Shown here: piece by piece, positions 54,556 to 64,000 of the stretch
Layout of the letters: the number at the start of each line of letters is the position of its first letter
How positions within the stretch are numbered: position 1 is the stretch's first letter
Made by a program: the position numbers and the translations under genes
Notes under the pieces: generated by a model
Seen by the model: only the letters and a program-made list of their open reading frames with translations
Databases searched by the model: none
What the model was told of the DNA's origin: nothing
Source: Pollenia angustigena
Taxonomy: Eukaryota; Arthropoda; Insecta; Diptera; Polleniidae
Assembly (NCBI GenBank): GCA_930367215.1
Contig: OV884059.1
Span: 67,055,393-67,119,392, forward strand
Length of the DNA: 64,000 nt
Direction: 5' to 3'

Positions 54556-56358
54556 TCTATTATATAAAAATAAGTCGGGTTTTCCTTCCTGACGCTATAA
54601 CTCCAGAACGCACGAACCGATTTTCACAGTTTTGCATTCGTTGGAAAGGTCTCGGGCTCCGTGAGGTTTATAGCATATAAAATTGTTCCCCGCCCACTTT
54701 AACGCCCACTTTTTCTATTAAGCACATAACTTGAGGACGGCTTGACCGATTTGGACGATTTTTTCTTTAAAGTGATCGCCATGGTCCAACTTAGGTTTAT
54801 ACGGAAAGAAAATTGTTCCCCGCCCACTTTTACGCCCACTTTTCTCGATTTACCTAAAATCAGAAAACGGCTCCATCGATTTGACTAATTTTTCTTTCAA
54901 CTGTTCGTATCAATGCATTTTAAGTTTCCATCGAAAGAAAAATATACCACGCCTACTTTTACGCCCACTTTTTCTATTAAGCACATAACTTGAGGATGGC
55001 TTGACCGATTTGGACGATTTTTTCTTTAAAGTGATCGCCATGGTCCAACTTAGGTTTATACGGAAAGAAAATTGTTCCCCGCCCACTTTTTTCGATTTAC
55101 CTAAAATCAGAAAACGGCTCCATCGATTTGACTAATTTTTCTTTCAAATGTTCGTATCAATGCATTTTAAGTTTCCATCGAAAGAAAAATTTACCACGCC
55201 TACTTTTACGCCTACTACGAAACAATCAAAGCCGATTTGGAGGTACGATGATTTGTTGGCAGGTGATTTTTGGCAAACACTTCCAGTGATACCACGATCC
55301 ACGCCCGCCGATGAATTAAATGCATGTTTGAAGTCGTCTGCTTTGTGGAAACACGTTAGGAAGCTCAAATTGACTCTGAAAATGCGGTGAAATCAATCTC
55401 GAGACGTATTTTCCAAACAATTGCTGGACATAGGAAACGACAAAAACCCGGTGGATATTTCAATTTCTGCCGGTTCACCGAATCAAAGTCCGAACTCATC
55501 CGAAAGGTGCTTTCAAACATTACACAAAATTACAGAAATCATGATTTGTTGAGCGAACGTGCTATATTAGTTACGTTGATGTCGACGAACTGAATTTTAA
55601 GATTCAAAGTGGAATCGCTGGCAAATTGGAGACGTACAAATCGGTAGATTCAATTACTTCTCAGAACGATGTCGTCAACTATCCAATCGAACTCCCTGGG
55701 ATTACCCGGATTACCTACTCATAAATTCAAACTAAAAGTTGGATCGGTAATCATAATGTTACGAAATATAAACCAACCACGTCTTTGTAATGGCACCCGA
55801 CTTACGGTAAAAAAAAACTGATGAATAACGTCATCGAAGCAACAATGCTTAAAGGAAAGTACAAGGGAGAAAATGTTTTGATACCTCGGAACGCTTGCAG
55901 TTAGTTTCCAGTAAGGCTCGCATATGCAATGACAATCAACAAACCAGACAACCAAACAAAAAATGTTGTATAAAATATAATATTGCAATTTAAAAATTAT
56001 GGTATCCTTGCAAAGCAACCGAATAAGTTTTACTTTTTTACTGTTTACCTGAATATTGATCTTATCAACTAAAATGTAAATAGAATACTATAAGATTCAC
56101 AGCATATATATACAAACATATGTATTTTCAAATCAAATGTAAATCATATAATATGTATATGAACAACATTTTAATTTAAAAATACTTTTTTTCCTATTTT
56201 TAACGGACTTAAAAAATCGAACGCAAACATTTTTTCTAATTGGGACAGAACAACGTCAGCTCCAAAAAATAATTTTTCTTCATCTTTTAATCACCAAACG
56301 AAATGTTATATAAAACGAAGCCATCTGGTGGCGAAACGGAGTTCGCCGGGTTTGCTAG
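54556..56358 (+). mobile_element. Helitron with both termini, 1.8 kb, internally deleted
   Basis: The 5' end is TCTATTATATAAAAATAAGT preceded by A. The 3' end has a 6-base stem GGCGAA-ACGGAG-TTCGCC, then GGGTTTG, CTAG and host T. This gives the expected A|TC...CTAG|T insertion without target duplication. It contains duplicated non-coding blocks of about 260 bases (CGATTTGGACGATTTTTTC and CGCCCACTTTTACGCCC units) and a fossil helicase. Confidence 0.88.
55200..56000 (+). pseudogene. Helitron helicase (PIF1-like) relic
   Basis: It reads KPIWRYDDLLAGDFWQTLPV, then IPRSTPADELNACLKSSALW and KHVRKLKLTLKMR, the PIF1-like helicase motifs II/III region of Helitron Rep/helicase proteins (normally LLLAGDFRQTLPV). 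After frameshifts it continues KLETYKSVDSITSQNDVV, FKLKVGSVIIMLRNINQPRL, CNGTRLTVKK and LMNNVIEATMLKGKYKGENV. The Rep nuclease and helicase N-terminus are missing, and the terminal AMTINK block is displaced. An inactive remnant. Confidence 0.85.
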
Positions 56359-58192
56359 TGCACAATAAATTAAAATGAATGCTCACGATTAATCGTAATT
56401 CGCACTGCAAATTTACAAATTGCAAATTTGCACAATGACCATCGTGATTAACTTTACTATATAAATAAAAATTTAAATGTTTGACATTCCATGAATCAGA
56501 CATAAATAGAGATATCTCAGTGAAATTTTGAAGTTACGTAGATCGAAGAGATCTTAAAACAGTGGACAACAAAGCATCCCCATTTTTGATTTATAAATAT
56601 CCCAAATTCCCAATCCCGGAAAAAAACTTAAAACAAACTGCCACTATTTACCACTCGATATTGATAAGAATTTTCCAGAAAATGATGGACATACTAAAAA
56701 TCGTTACTGTTCTTATTTTATAAAAATCGGTGTGTTGTATTAATAGAATTTTATGGATAGGGAATTTGGGGGAAACAAATGCAAATTGACTAAAAATTGC
56801 TTCTACAAGCATACTCATAACGTTATATAAACATTTTTATTTATTTCTTGAGAAAATATTGTTTTATCAGCGAAAGAACATAGCCATCGTTTGGTGAAAT
56901 AGTAAAAATGAATATTCATATGTATTACCTTTATACGCATATACATTTGCCTTGAATATTCCACTATTCTTATAGAAAAATGCATAAGCATTTGAAAATA
57001 CAACATACCATTGCTTTAAGTCTGCTTTCCTACCAATATAAAAAATGTTTAACCCACTATTGATATCAGTTTGATATTAAACATAGTGCACCCGATTAAA
57101 ATACTAGAAAACTCGTTAAAAAATCAGCCTAAAGAAATCCGTTTTATCCAAATATCTCGAAAGGCAAAGGAGATAACTTAACACTTACGCATAATTTTTG
57201 AAGGCCAGCTTAATTCTAATTTTTTGCAATCCATAAATACATTTATTCTTGGCGAATTTTCCAAAAACTTGAATATCCGAGGCTACCAATTTTAGGGGAC
57301 CACAAATCAACTAAACTTTGAAAATAAAATGTTTGTAAATTATCTTAAGATAAAAAAAGTGTTCAACAGACAGTTCCAAGCAGTTAAAGAGGACACTTTC
57401 AGCTTTCTAATGGTACCCAAAATATATTCTATTCCCCTGAATTTCGTATAAATGAAACAGAGATGTAACAAAAAATTTCTTAAAGAATACTATCCCACTA
57501 ATATAACAAACAAATTTCGACCCATTATTGATAACAGTTTGCGAGAAATCATAGTTTAGTTCTGATCAAATTTACAAAAATTTAATTTTTTCTAAAACAA
57601 CATAAAATATTTGTTTCCAGCAGCATGCCACACCCCCAATTACCAATATTTGGGCGCAGTTTTTTGGCTACCTTAGTTCTCATATGTTTTCTATCGAATG
57701 GCATTAAAATGTTTGAAATCGGCGATAGCAAAATATTGGACTTTTGGCCGATGAAATTCAATTTTTAGCTACAGTGCGACGTATTGTTTATGCTGGGCCT
57801 AATGGTTTATAAAATTTGCCAATTTCCTTAAGGTTCATTTTGCCTTTATCTTCTTCTAAAAAGGAACCAATTATTATTACATTTGTTAAACTGCCTTAAA
57901 GCTCTTTTCTTATATGTTAATTGAAATTCTTTGAACATTTATTAATAATTGGGCCATCAAGCAGGGATGCAAATTTCTAAAACCTTCTAAGAAATTTTGA
58001 ACCGCGATGAATTGAAAACAGTAGGAAAATTTTTAAATCTAAAGCAGTGAATAAATTCCAAAATAGCATTTAAGTGATACGTATAGGAATATATACAAAT
58101 TTCAGGTGTATATTTTTTAAAATTTCCGTGAGGTAAAATGGTTGTTTTCAAACTTCAACCCGATCCCTGCGTGAACTTTTTTAACAATCCGA
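56359..58192. other. Intergenic DNA, nothing recognised
   Basis: About 1.8 kb of A+T-rich DNA with short frames only. No repeats shared with the rest of the window were noticed. Confidence 0.45.
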
Positions 58193-58342
58193 AAATGGAT
58201 TAAGTTTTCTGACGATCTGGCCTAAGCAACCAGTGAAATGCGCTTAGAAATAGCTTATCCCATCACCAATAAATTTCAGTGTTTTTATCAATAATAAAAA
58301 TTGGTATTTAAGCACGAATAACAAAATCTTTTAAATTATGCG
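58193..58342 (-). mobile_element. M1 MITE, copy E (one arm)
   Basis: CTGACGATCTGGCCTAAGCA, CAGTGAAATGCGC, CAATAAATTTCAGTGTTTTT and TTAAGCACGAATAACAAAAT match the right arm of copies A and D. The rest is missing. Confidence 0.8.
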
Positions 58343-58723
58343 AAAAAATTGTCATATTTTTTATTAATAATTTTTAATATTCTACACAACTAACCCTAGA
58401 GGGAAGGGAACTGACACCAAAGTAGTCTCGTGATAGGTCTGTGGTGGTAGGGACCGGTTTGATTTCTAACATTTCATATGAATAAGACCTATCACTTTTA
58501 CATGGGGTTGTCATTGGAGGGGGTCAATTGACACCATTTAACCAGTCACAAATCTATTTTCAATGGACGTGTTTAGTGACAGTTACTAAAATGTAGTATT
58601 ATTTCATTACGATGTAGTATTATTTCAATAAAACAAGTCGTAGAATTAAATTCAAGAGCCACATTTTAGAAAGTCCCAAAAAAATTTAGCACACCACCGG
58701 TGAAGACTGTACTGTAATTCATT

Positions 58724-59879
58724 TTTTTTTTTTTCTAATGATAAAGCGGGGAGGTTTTCCACAGTGACAGGTACCGCGACCAGGTTAGGTCTATTGTACC
58801 CACTCCCCTTAGTTGGCCAAAAGACCCTCTGCTTCCCATAGGAACCCAACCAGGGCCTTTGCCGGTATTTCACCGATTCGGGACGCACACATTATAACAT
58901 GCCCCAAGTGCCTCCTTCTGGCCCATGCCAGCGCCGGGCAGTCACACAGTACATGCTCCGTCGTCTCGTCCCCGTCTAGACACAGTCTGCATTCCTGATC
59001 CTCAGCCAGGCCCATCCGATCAAGGTGGTATTTGATCGTGTGGTGACCAGTCAGATAGGCCACCAGCAGTCGCAGATCCCGTCTGCCGAGACCATCCGTC
59101 CTCATTACTTTTCCGGGAGAGATAAATTTTTTTGCCTGACGCATTCCCGCAAGCGATACCCAGTATCCCCTATGTTCGCCCAGAGCCCAGTCCTCCATGA
59201 GGGACTGGATCTCTGCCCAACTTAATCCACAGAAGGGTTCTGGATCCATCAACCGGGCGTTAGAACCGGCCCTGGCCAGCTCATCAGCCATTCCATTACC
59301 CGGGATCCCTGAGTGCCCCGGCACCCAGCAGAGCGTCACTCTGCTCCTTGTCCCCAGCTACTGTAGCTTTTCACGGCACTCCGCCACCAGCCTCGAGGCC
59401 ATTCTCCAAGAAGAGAGTGCTTTAATGGCCGCTTGGCTATCTGTGAAAATCACAATACTGCCGCCAACCATTCCCCTATCAAGAATGTTGCTGCAACACA
59501 CATCAATGGCGCAAATCTCGGCCTGAAAAACACCCGCTGATTCGCCCATTGCCATCGAGATTCGTGTATTAGGTCCAAAAACCCCTGCACCTACTCCGTG
59601 CTCCGATTTTGACCCGTCAGTATACCAGTGCAATTCATGGTTTCCCCCACATGGATTCCCAACACTCCAGGACCTCTCGTCCGGAATGATTGCCCTGAAC
59701 CTTATGTTGAAGACCAGTTCCGTGGTCATTATGTCTGCCCTTGTACAGACAGATAGGCCTGGAGCCATGTCCATCAAGCTAGCATGCCCCTGGACCTCAG
59801 CAAGTCCCGATGTCAGCTTGATCCTAAGGAGACTGGACATAGCAGTCCTCCTTATATGAATGTGTAGTAACTGTACTGT
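58724..59879 (-). mobile_element. 5'-truncated LINE insertion with target duplication
   Basis: A T-run at 58724-58734 (poly(A) on the minus strand) opens the element. ACTGTACTGTAATTCATT precedes it (58706-58723) and recurs at 59880-59897, an 18-base target-site duplication. The 5' end near 59870 abuts extra ACTGT units, possibly slippage. It carries the last part of ORF2 with RNase H. Much less A+T rich than its surroundings. Confidence 0.9.
58809..59840 (-). pseudogene. LINE ORF2 C-terminus: RNase H and zinc-finger-like tail
   Basis: It reads SSLLRIKLTSGLAEVQGHA, then RNase H: HWYTDGSKSEHGVGAGVFG (first Asp), GVFQAEICAIDVC (Glu), IVIFTDSQAAIKALSSW (second Asp), one stop (TAG, 59358-59360), then LCWVPGHSGIPGNGMADELA (His and last Asp). 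The tail has LVAYLTGHHTIKYHLDRMG and CRLCLDGDETTEHVLCDCPA, a Cys/His cluster common at the end of R1/LOA-like ORF2. RNase H removes the RNA template during reverse transcription. Apart from one nonsense codon all catalytic residues are present; the 5' truncation removes the polymerase. Confidence 0.92.
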
Positions 59880-59897
59880 ACTGTACTGTAATTCATT

Positions 59898-60282
59898 ACT
59901 TTTTCTACATTTTTGTTCTTCATAAACCAGTTACATGATTGGTTCTCCTTCCACTGGTCATGAGTTCTTTCTTTGTGTACCAGTTCTATTTTCACAATTC
60001 CCAGGACCAGTCCGCTGGACCAATTGACACAAATTTCCCGCAGTGATATTATGCCGTTTATCTTTTTATATTCGCCAAAAGTGTGAAAAAGTTAAGCCCT
60101 AATTAATAAACAAATGTATATACTTATAAATATTTATATATTTTTCACTTAAAAGGTGCTAATTTGATGTAAATAATGAACTTATAACAGTTGCAAATTT
60201 GCTTCTTTAATACCAGTATGGCGCTGAGGCTTTCAGAATGAAGCGGTTTGTTTTTTAATTTTGTTTTTTCTTTTAACCCACT
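59898..60282. other. Intergenic DNA, nothing recognised
   Basis: No gene or repeat recognised. Confidence 0.45.
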
Positions 60283-60352
60283 TACAACTACAATTCGAGT
60301 CGGAAAGAACCCAACCAATTGTAGGGGGATGTAAGAAAAGATAAATTTTTTA
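60283..60352 (-). mobile_element. M1 MITE, copy F (middle block only)
   Basis: AACCCACTTACAACTACAAT and CAACCAATTGTAGGGGGATG are the reverse complement of the central block of copy C (CATTCCCCACTACAATTGG, ATTGTAGTTATAAGTAGG). No arms are present. Confidence 0.65.
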
Positions 60353-60394
60353 TGATAAAAAAAAAATTGGTTTTTAAAAGTTTATTAAAAGCAA

Positions 60395-60662
60395 CCCAGT
60401 AAAAACTTCGCCTACAAAATAATGTGTTGAGTAATCAGAAAAACATAAGAGCACTACTTACAATTCTACTGAAAGAACCAATGAATTATACAAGGGATGT
60501 CCCAAAATGAACGCATTAAAAAGTAAGTCATTATTTTTTTACCTGCATACTTCCAGAAAAAAGTTATGGAAGTTGTTATAGATGTAGTTATAGAAGAAAG
60601 CTACAAAGTAATGACTTAAAGAAGCTATTCATTTTGAAAAAGTAGGCGAAGTTTTTACTGGG
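60395..60662 (+). mobile_element. MITE family M4, copy 3
   Basis: CCCAGTAAAAACTTCGCCTA to TAGGCGAAGTTTTTACTGGG, with the same internal order as copy 1 and only a few differences. Length 268 bases. Confidence 0.9.
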
Positions 60663-60799
60663 AATATTTGTATATTATGTTAAAAAAAAAACTCAACAAT
60701 AAGGTTAAATAAAATATTCAATATAAATTAAAATAAACTAATCTTTTTAAATTTATGATTTCCTTGTGAGGCAAATTTAGATAGTATAGTCTATGCTCA

Positions 60800-61930
60800 G
60801 TTTGTCATTGTTGTTCTGAGCCATGTTTTTATTCGACGAAGGGTAGGAAATGACCTCCTGCTCGTAGCATTACAGACGAGCATTGGAACGAAAATTTAAA
60901 ATATTTTTCTTAGATTTGGGTAGAAATCTTCATCACAGTTTATTAAAGCATCTACAACGTTATCTGATCGAGTTTCAGATATTTTTCAATGTTTGTTGCC
61001 AATGCTACTGTTAAGGCTCAAGTTTAGATGTTAGTAGGTGTTTATGTCGAGTTGTGGTTTTAAAAGTTTTGTATCTGTATATGACTTGTTACACTTTGAG
61101 TAGAAGTTTTGTATGTTCAATACATTAAGGATATCTATTGGGAAAGGTGTTTTGAGATCTTCTAAAATAAATTAAATAAGAAGAATGAAAACTACAACTC
61201 GGTTGAAATCTTCAACATTTTGGATGTGATTATTTCGTTCAAATCTTGCCTATTAGATTGGAACCTCGATTAGAACGCAAATAACTTTAACTTTTTCAAA
61301 AATCACTTTGAATTGTTCTTCGGCTTTATTTCTTTCTTCTTCAAGACACATAATTAAAGTTTTGATAAGGCTTGATCCTTTTTGAAGATCTATATCGTGC
61401 TTTTGTAAAATGATACTAAGCGGCTGTGTTACAATAAGTAACATACTTAATATGTTTATTCCTTAATATGTTTATTATTATTTAAAAAATGTTGTCCTTT
61501 CTTTAACAAACGATACAACTTTTTGTATTAGTGGCAGTTTATTGCTTTTAGAAATTGAGTTGTTTGATATATGGGAATAGCAAGGCGTTTGTTTCGCATT
61601 TGTCGCGGTTTCCAGAATTTTTTAACATCTCCATTATCTGCTGATATCAAAGGACACCCATCAGTTCCAACTCCTACACAATTTTTCAGGTCAAGACCAA
61701 AATTTGTCAAAATTTTAAGAACTATTGATGATAGTGCCTTCGCATCAATTGACACATCAGCGTCATTATCAATATCCTGTGAAGGCTCTTTAAATGCGTT
61801 TACAACAAAGCAAAAAATTCTTCCCTAACAACTTTTTGTTGTATGTTGAAATATTTTAAAGATAAGGAAATCTGGCTTTTCCCTGACAAATCCGTGCGTT
61901 CGTCAAAAATTATCGAATAGAATTTTGATT
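60800..61930 (-). pseudogene. hAT-superfamily transposase relic (ZMYM1-like branch)
   Basis: In minus-strand order: FYSIIFDERTDLSGKSQISL (61.9 kb), LKYFNIQQKVVREEFFAL, DADVSIDAKALSSIVLKIL, GLDLKNCVGVGTDGCPLIS (normally GxDGCSVMxG-like), ALNCH-like block, PLSIILQKHDIDL, then after decay NLRKIF and SRRSFPTLRRIKTWL (60.85 kb), the hAT C-terminal dimerisation motif (ATAERSFSTLRRIKTWL in family members). Frameshifts and stops occur throughout, so it is inactive. TIRs were not identified. A possible outer feature is the G-run/C-run pair near 62.50 kb. Confidence 0.8.
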
Positions 61931-62769
61931 CATATAACACATATATACATAAATATTGCATATACTATTGTCTTATTAATAATTCAACCGCACGCATTTT
62001 CAAGTCAAACGTTTACTATTTGGTTAAACATAGATGGCACCTGCTGAGATTGAATGTAGAATAACAAGTATTTGAATACGTTAAACTAGATGTTTCATTG
62101 GAAATAACTCATCAATAACTAAAAAACATACAATATTTATATAAAAAGAATAAATTCAATAAAATAACAGAATCTTGATATACTTTCGAACCCGTTTTTA
62201 ATGCACAAATAAGTAAACAAATAAAAAACAGCTGACAGGAATGGCTTTTGTAAAGCGTGTTGTGTAACTTGCAATTTTTTACGCGCTAAAGTTTTTAAAC
62301 GCACGATACTCGTCGACGAACTAACGCGTGCTATGTACTTCCACCTTTAGGATTAAGATTTGGATACTTGTTGAAAATTTGGTTAGAGGTTCAATAAAAA
62401 AAAACCTTGCTGAGAATTCCAAAAATGTTGCACATTTAAAAAAAATAATATTAATGGGTATTCTTGTATTATCGAAATAAACAAAACAAATTTTTATAAT
62501 TTAGGGGGGGGGGGGTAAATTTCCTTATTCCCCCCCCATGAATCCGCGCCTGTGCGATAGGAACAGCAAGTTATGCATTGTCATTAAAGCTATTTGTGCC
62601 GAATTTGAAAACATTTGTTGCTACGGTTTTACAGATAATCAAAAACCTCTTTGTTTTTGTATGGGAAGTGCCACTCCCACTTATGCAATAGCGTCAAATT
62701 GTTGAGAAAGGTGATTACCAAGATACTTGTTCTTAATAGAATTTTGGCTCTTGCCGTTCTCCAAATATA
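61931..62769. other. Intergenic DNA with a G-run / C-run hairpin
   Basis: A run of about 13 G at 62504-62516 and CCCCCCCC at about 62531-62538 could pair across a 15-base loop. They are followed by ATGAATCCGCGCCTGTGCG, similar to hAT/Zmym-type element ends I recall (CCCCCCATGAATCCGCGCC). This may be the terminus of the hAT relic to its left. Confidence 0.4.
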
Positions 62770-62842
62770 ATGCGACCAGAGTCTCTGGCGGGAATCAAAC
62801 TCGCAACCCCGGTACTGATAGACTAGCTCACTACCAGGTTTC
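62770..62842 (-). mobile_element. tRNA-derived SINE fragment
   Basis: On the minus strand GGTAGTGAGCTAGTCTATCA resembles a decayed A box region, and GCGAGTTTGATTCCCGCC, 30 bases on, is close to the B-box consensus GGTTCGANTCC. No cloverleaf can be completed, so it is not a tRNA gene. It is probably a SINE head. Confidence 0.5.
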
Positions 62843-62956
62843 TCTGTTTTTCATAACTACAAGTTACAAATCTAGAAAAGCAATAATTTTAAAATTTTTG
62901 TTTTTGTTTTAAATATATTTTACATGTAGATTTGTAACTTGTCGTTTGAGAATCAG

Positions 62957-63766
62957 GAGGCTTATTCTGAATTGCGATGCGAAAATCTATGCGATGCGAA
63001 AGAAAATTGGTATTCTGTTAGACTTTTGCAATCGCATTCGCAATTTATTTCAAATCGGGGCAACGCTGCTCAAATATACGTCAGTGCCAATAAACGTCAA
63101 AATGAAAATAAATAAATTGTTTGTGTTTGGCTGTGAAAATTGTTTGAAAAATTAATTTAGGACATTCTGTAATAAAAAAAATAATAAAAATGGATTTTGT
63201 GGCACTGTGGTTCGACGACGAAGAAAATTAAAAGGTTTTGTGTGTACTTTAAAATCGGCTTAAACCTATTAAAATTAAAGTTGAAGTCAAATATTTTTTA
63301 ACTGGTTTATATATGTATATTTCATACTTTTTCCATCTTGCAGCTTCTCTTATAGGTGGTCCATTGATATTTAGTTCTTCAGTTAACGTTTGCCACAAAG
63401 TATTTGCGACTGACGTGAATTTGGTGCTTATTCATAAATTCTATAATTTTTTCAAATTGACGCGGTTTGGTGGTCTTATTGCTTGCTTCCCTGTATTGAA
63501 TAATAAATACATATATGATGAATAAATAAATAAAATATTATCCTTCACTAATATGTTTGTACTTTGCGAATGCTATTTAGTTGTCGAATTAATTTTGCGA
63601 ATTTGACATTTGTTTTCGCAATGTAGAATATCGACTTGTCACCTTTTCGCATTTGAAATGCGATTAAAAAAAACTTTGCGAATATCGCAATACAGAATAG
63701 CAATTGTTCGTATTTATGCATTTTGGCATCGCATTGATTTTCGCATCGCAATTCAGAATAAGCCTC
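62957..63766. mobile_element. Non-autonomous PIF/Harbinger element with CAG target duplication
   Basis: The termini GAGGCTTATTCTGAATTGCG and CGCAATTCAGAATAAGCCTC are mirror images with further CGATGCGAAA blocks, and CAG flanks both sides. Two gene remnants survive inside. On +, ATGGATTTTGTGGCACTG (63190) reads MDFVALWFDDEEN, like a Harbinger transposase start. On -, 63480-63343 reads KPRQFEKIIEFMNKHQIHV and, after a frameshift, LWQTLTEELNINGPPIREAA, the SANT-protein first exon. Confidence 0.88.
63343..63483 (-). pseudogene. SANT/Myb-like Harbinger accessory protein, exon 1 remnant
   Basis: It reads TTKPRQFEKIIEFMNKHQI, HVSRKYF and then, one frame over, LWQTLTEELNINGPPIREAA-RWK. It aligns with LWKDLVKELNS-GPPIHDLTGWKK of the Harbinger accessory gene at 10.8-10.95 kb. 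The codon after TGGAAG-like RWK is followed by a possible donor. The rest of the gene is deleted. Confidence 0.75.
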
Positions 63767-63769
63767 CAG

Positions 63770-64000
63770 GGCTCAGCTAGTCTATCGGGCACTCAAATGA
63801 ACTCCGCTCCTCATAAGAATCCAGAATATATATACTTTATAGGGTCTAAGATCAATATTGTAGAAATTACAAACGGAATGACATGTTTATATACCCTTTC
63901 ACATTCGGTAAAGGGTATAACAAGTTTATTAAAAAGTTAACTAAATGTCAACTTAACATGAATTTCTCCGATTTTTGCACAGTCTTAACTTTGTATGCTA
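63770..64000. other. Window end, dispersed repeat signature
   Basis: CAGAATATATATACTTTATA and ATATACCCTTTCACATTCGG then AAAGGGTATAACAAGT are dispersed repeat-end motifs of fly genomes, similar in style to the motif at 22.69 kb. No gene. Confidence 0.5.

Noticed and set aside
62770..62842. Possible tRNA gene on the minus strand
   Set aside because: Box-like motifs are present but no acceptor stem or cloverleaf can be formed, so a SINE head is more likely.

Overview
The window reads as genomic DNA of a higher fly (Diptera, Brachycera). The base composition is strongly A+T rich by eye. The single host gene is a fly-type kainate receptor with very long introns. The mobile DNA (jockey-like LINEs, mariner, PIF/Harbinger, hAT, Helitron and many MITEs) is of kinds common in tephritid, calyptrate and drosophilid flies. 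I cannot name the species.

Host gene, + strand, 2562-29327: a kainate-type ionotropic glutamate receptor subunit. The window holds the end of the amino-terminal domain (2562-2918), the S1 ligand-binding half (5526-5729, 12346-12450), two alternative pore exons (12634-12891 and 16490-17047), M3 plus early S2 (21783-21980), the rest of S2 (25755-26145), and M4 plus the cytoplasmic tail (29017-29327, stop and AATAAA). The 5' exons lie outside the window. Every junction has GT/AG sites and compatible phase. The main discovery candidate is the pair of pore exons. Both encode pre-M1, M1, the M1-M2 loop and the M2 pore, and both start and end in phase 0. Exon 4A carries a genomically encoded Arg at the Q/R site and Gly four residues later. 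Exon 4B carries Gln at that site, Asp at +4, and about 100 extra loop residues. Alternative use would make Q-type and R-type channels from one gene by splicing, a switch that vertebrates make by RNA editing.

Introns: 1-1400 holds two decayed LINE fragments. 6.5-11.2 kb is a nested stack: a mariner relic split by a TTAA-flanked (piggyBac-like) element, then a PIF/Harbinger transposon with transposase and SANT-like genes (both broken by nonsense codons), whose left end carries a nearly perfect hairpin MITE. 13-15.5 kb holds inverted-repeat elements. 22.4-24.7 kb is a three-level nest of non-autonomous elements.

Downstream of the gene (29.4-64 kb) is mobile DNA almost throughout. Two related but distinct jockey-clade LINEs lie head to head (32.7-37.1 kb minus, 38.6-43.5 kb plus). 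The plus copy has both ORFs open. Further on are a mariner deletion derivative inside a hAT-like element (44.9-46.5 kb), two more mariner-family relics (46.7-48.5 kb) with a hAT MITE in the second, a second LINE type split by a hAT-like MITE (48.5-50.9 kb), a Helitron with both termini (54.6-56.4 kb), a 5'-truncated LINE with an RNase H domain and target duplication (58.7-59.9 kb), a hAT transposase relic (60.8-61.9 kb), and a non-autonomous Harbinger (62.96-63.77 kb). Several MITE families recur. All coordinates, motifs and junctions were read by eye; family assignments rest on remembered motifs, without database searches.
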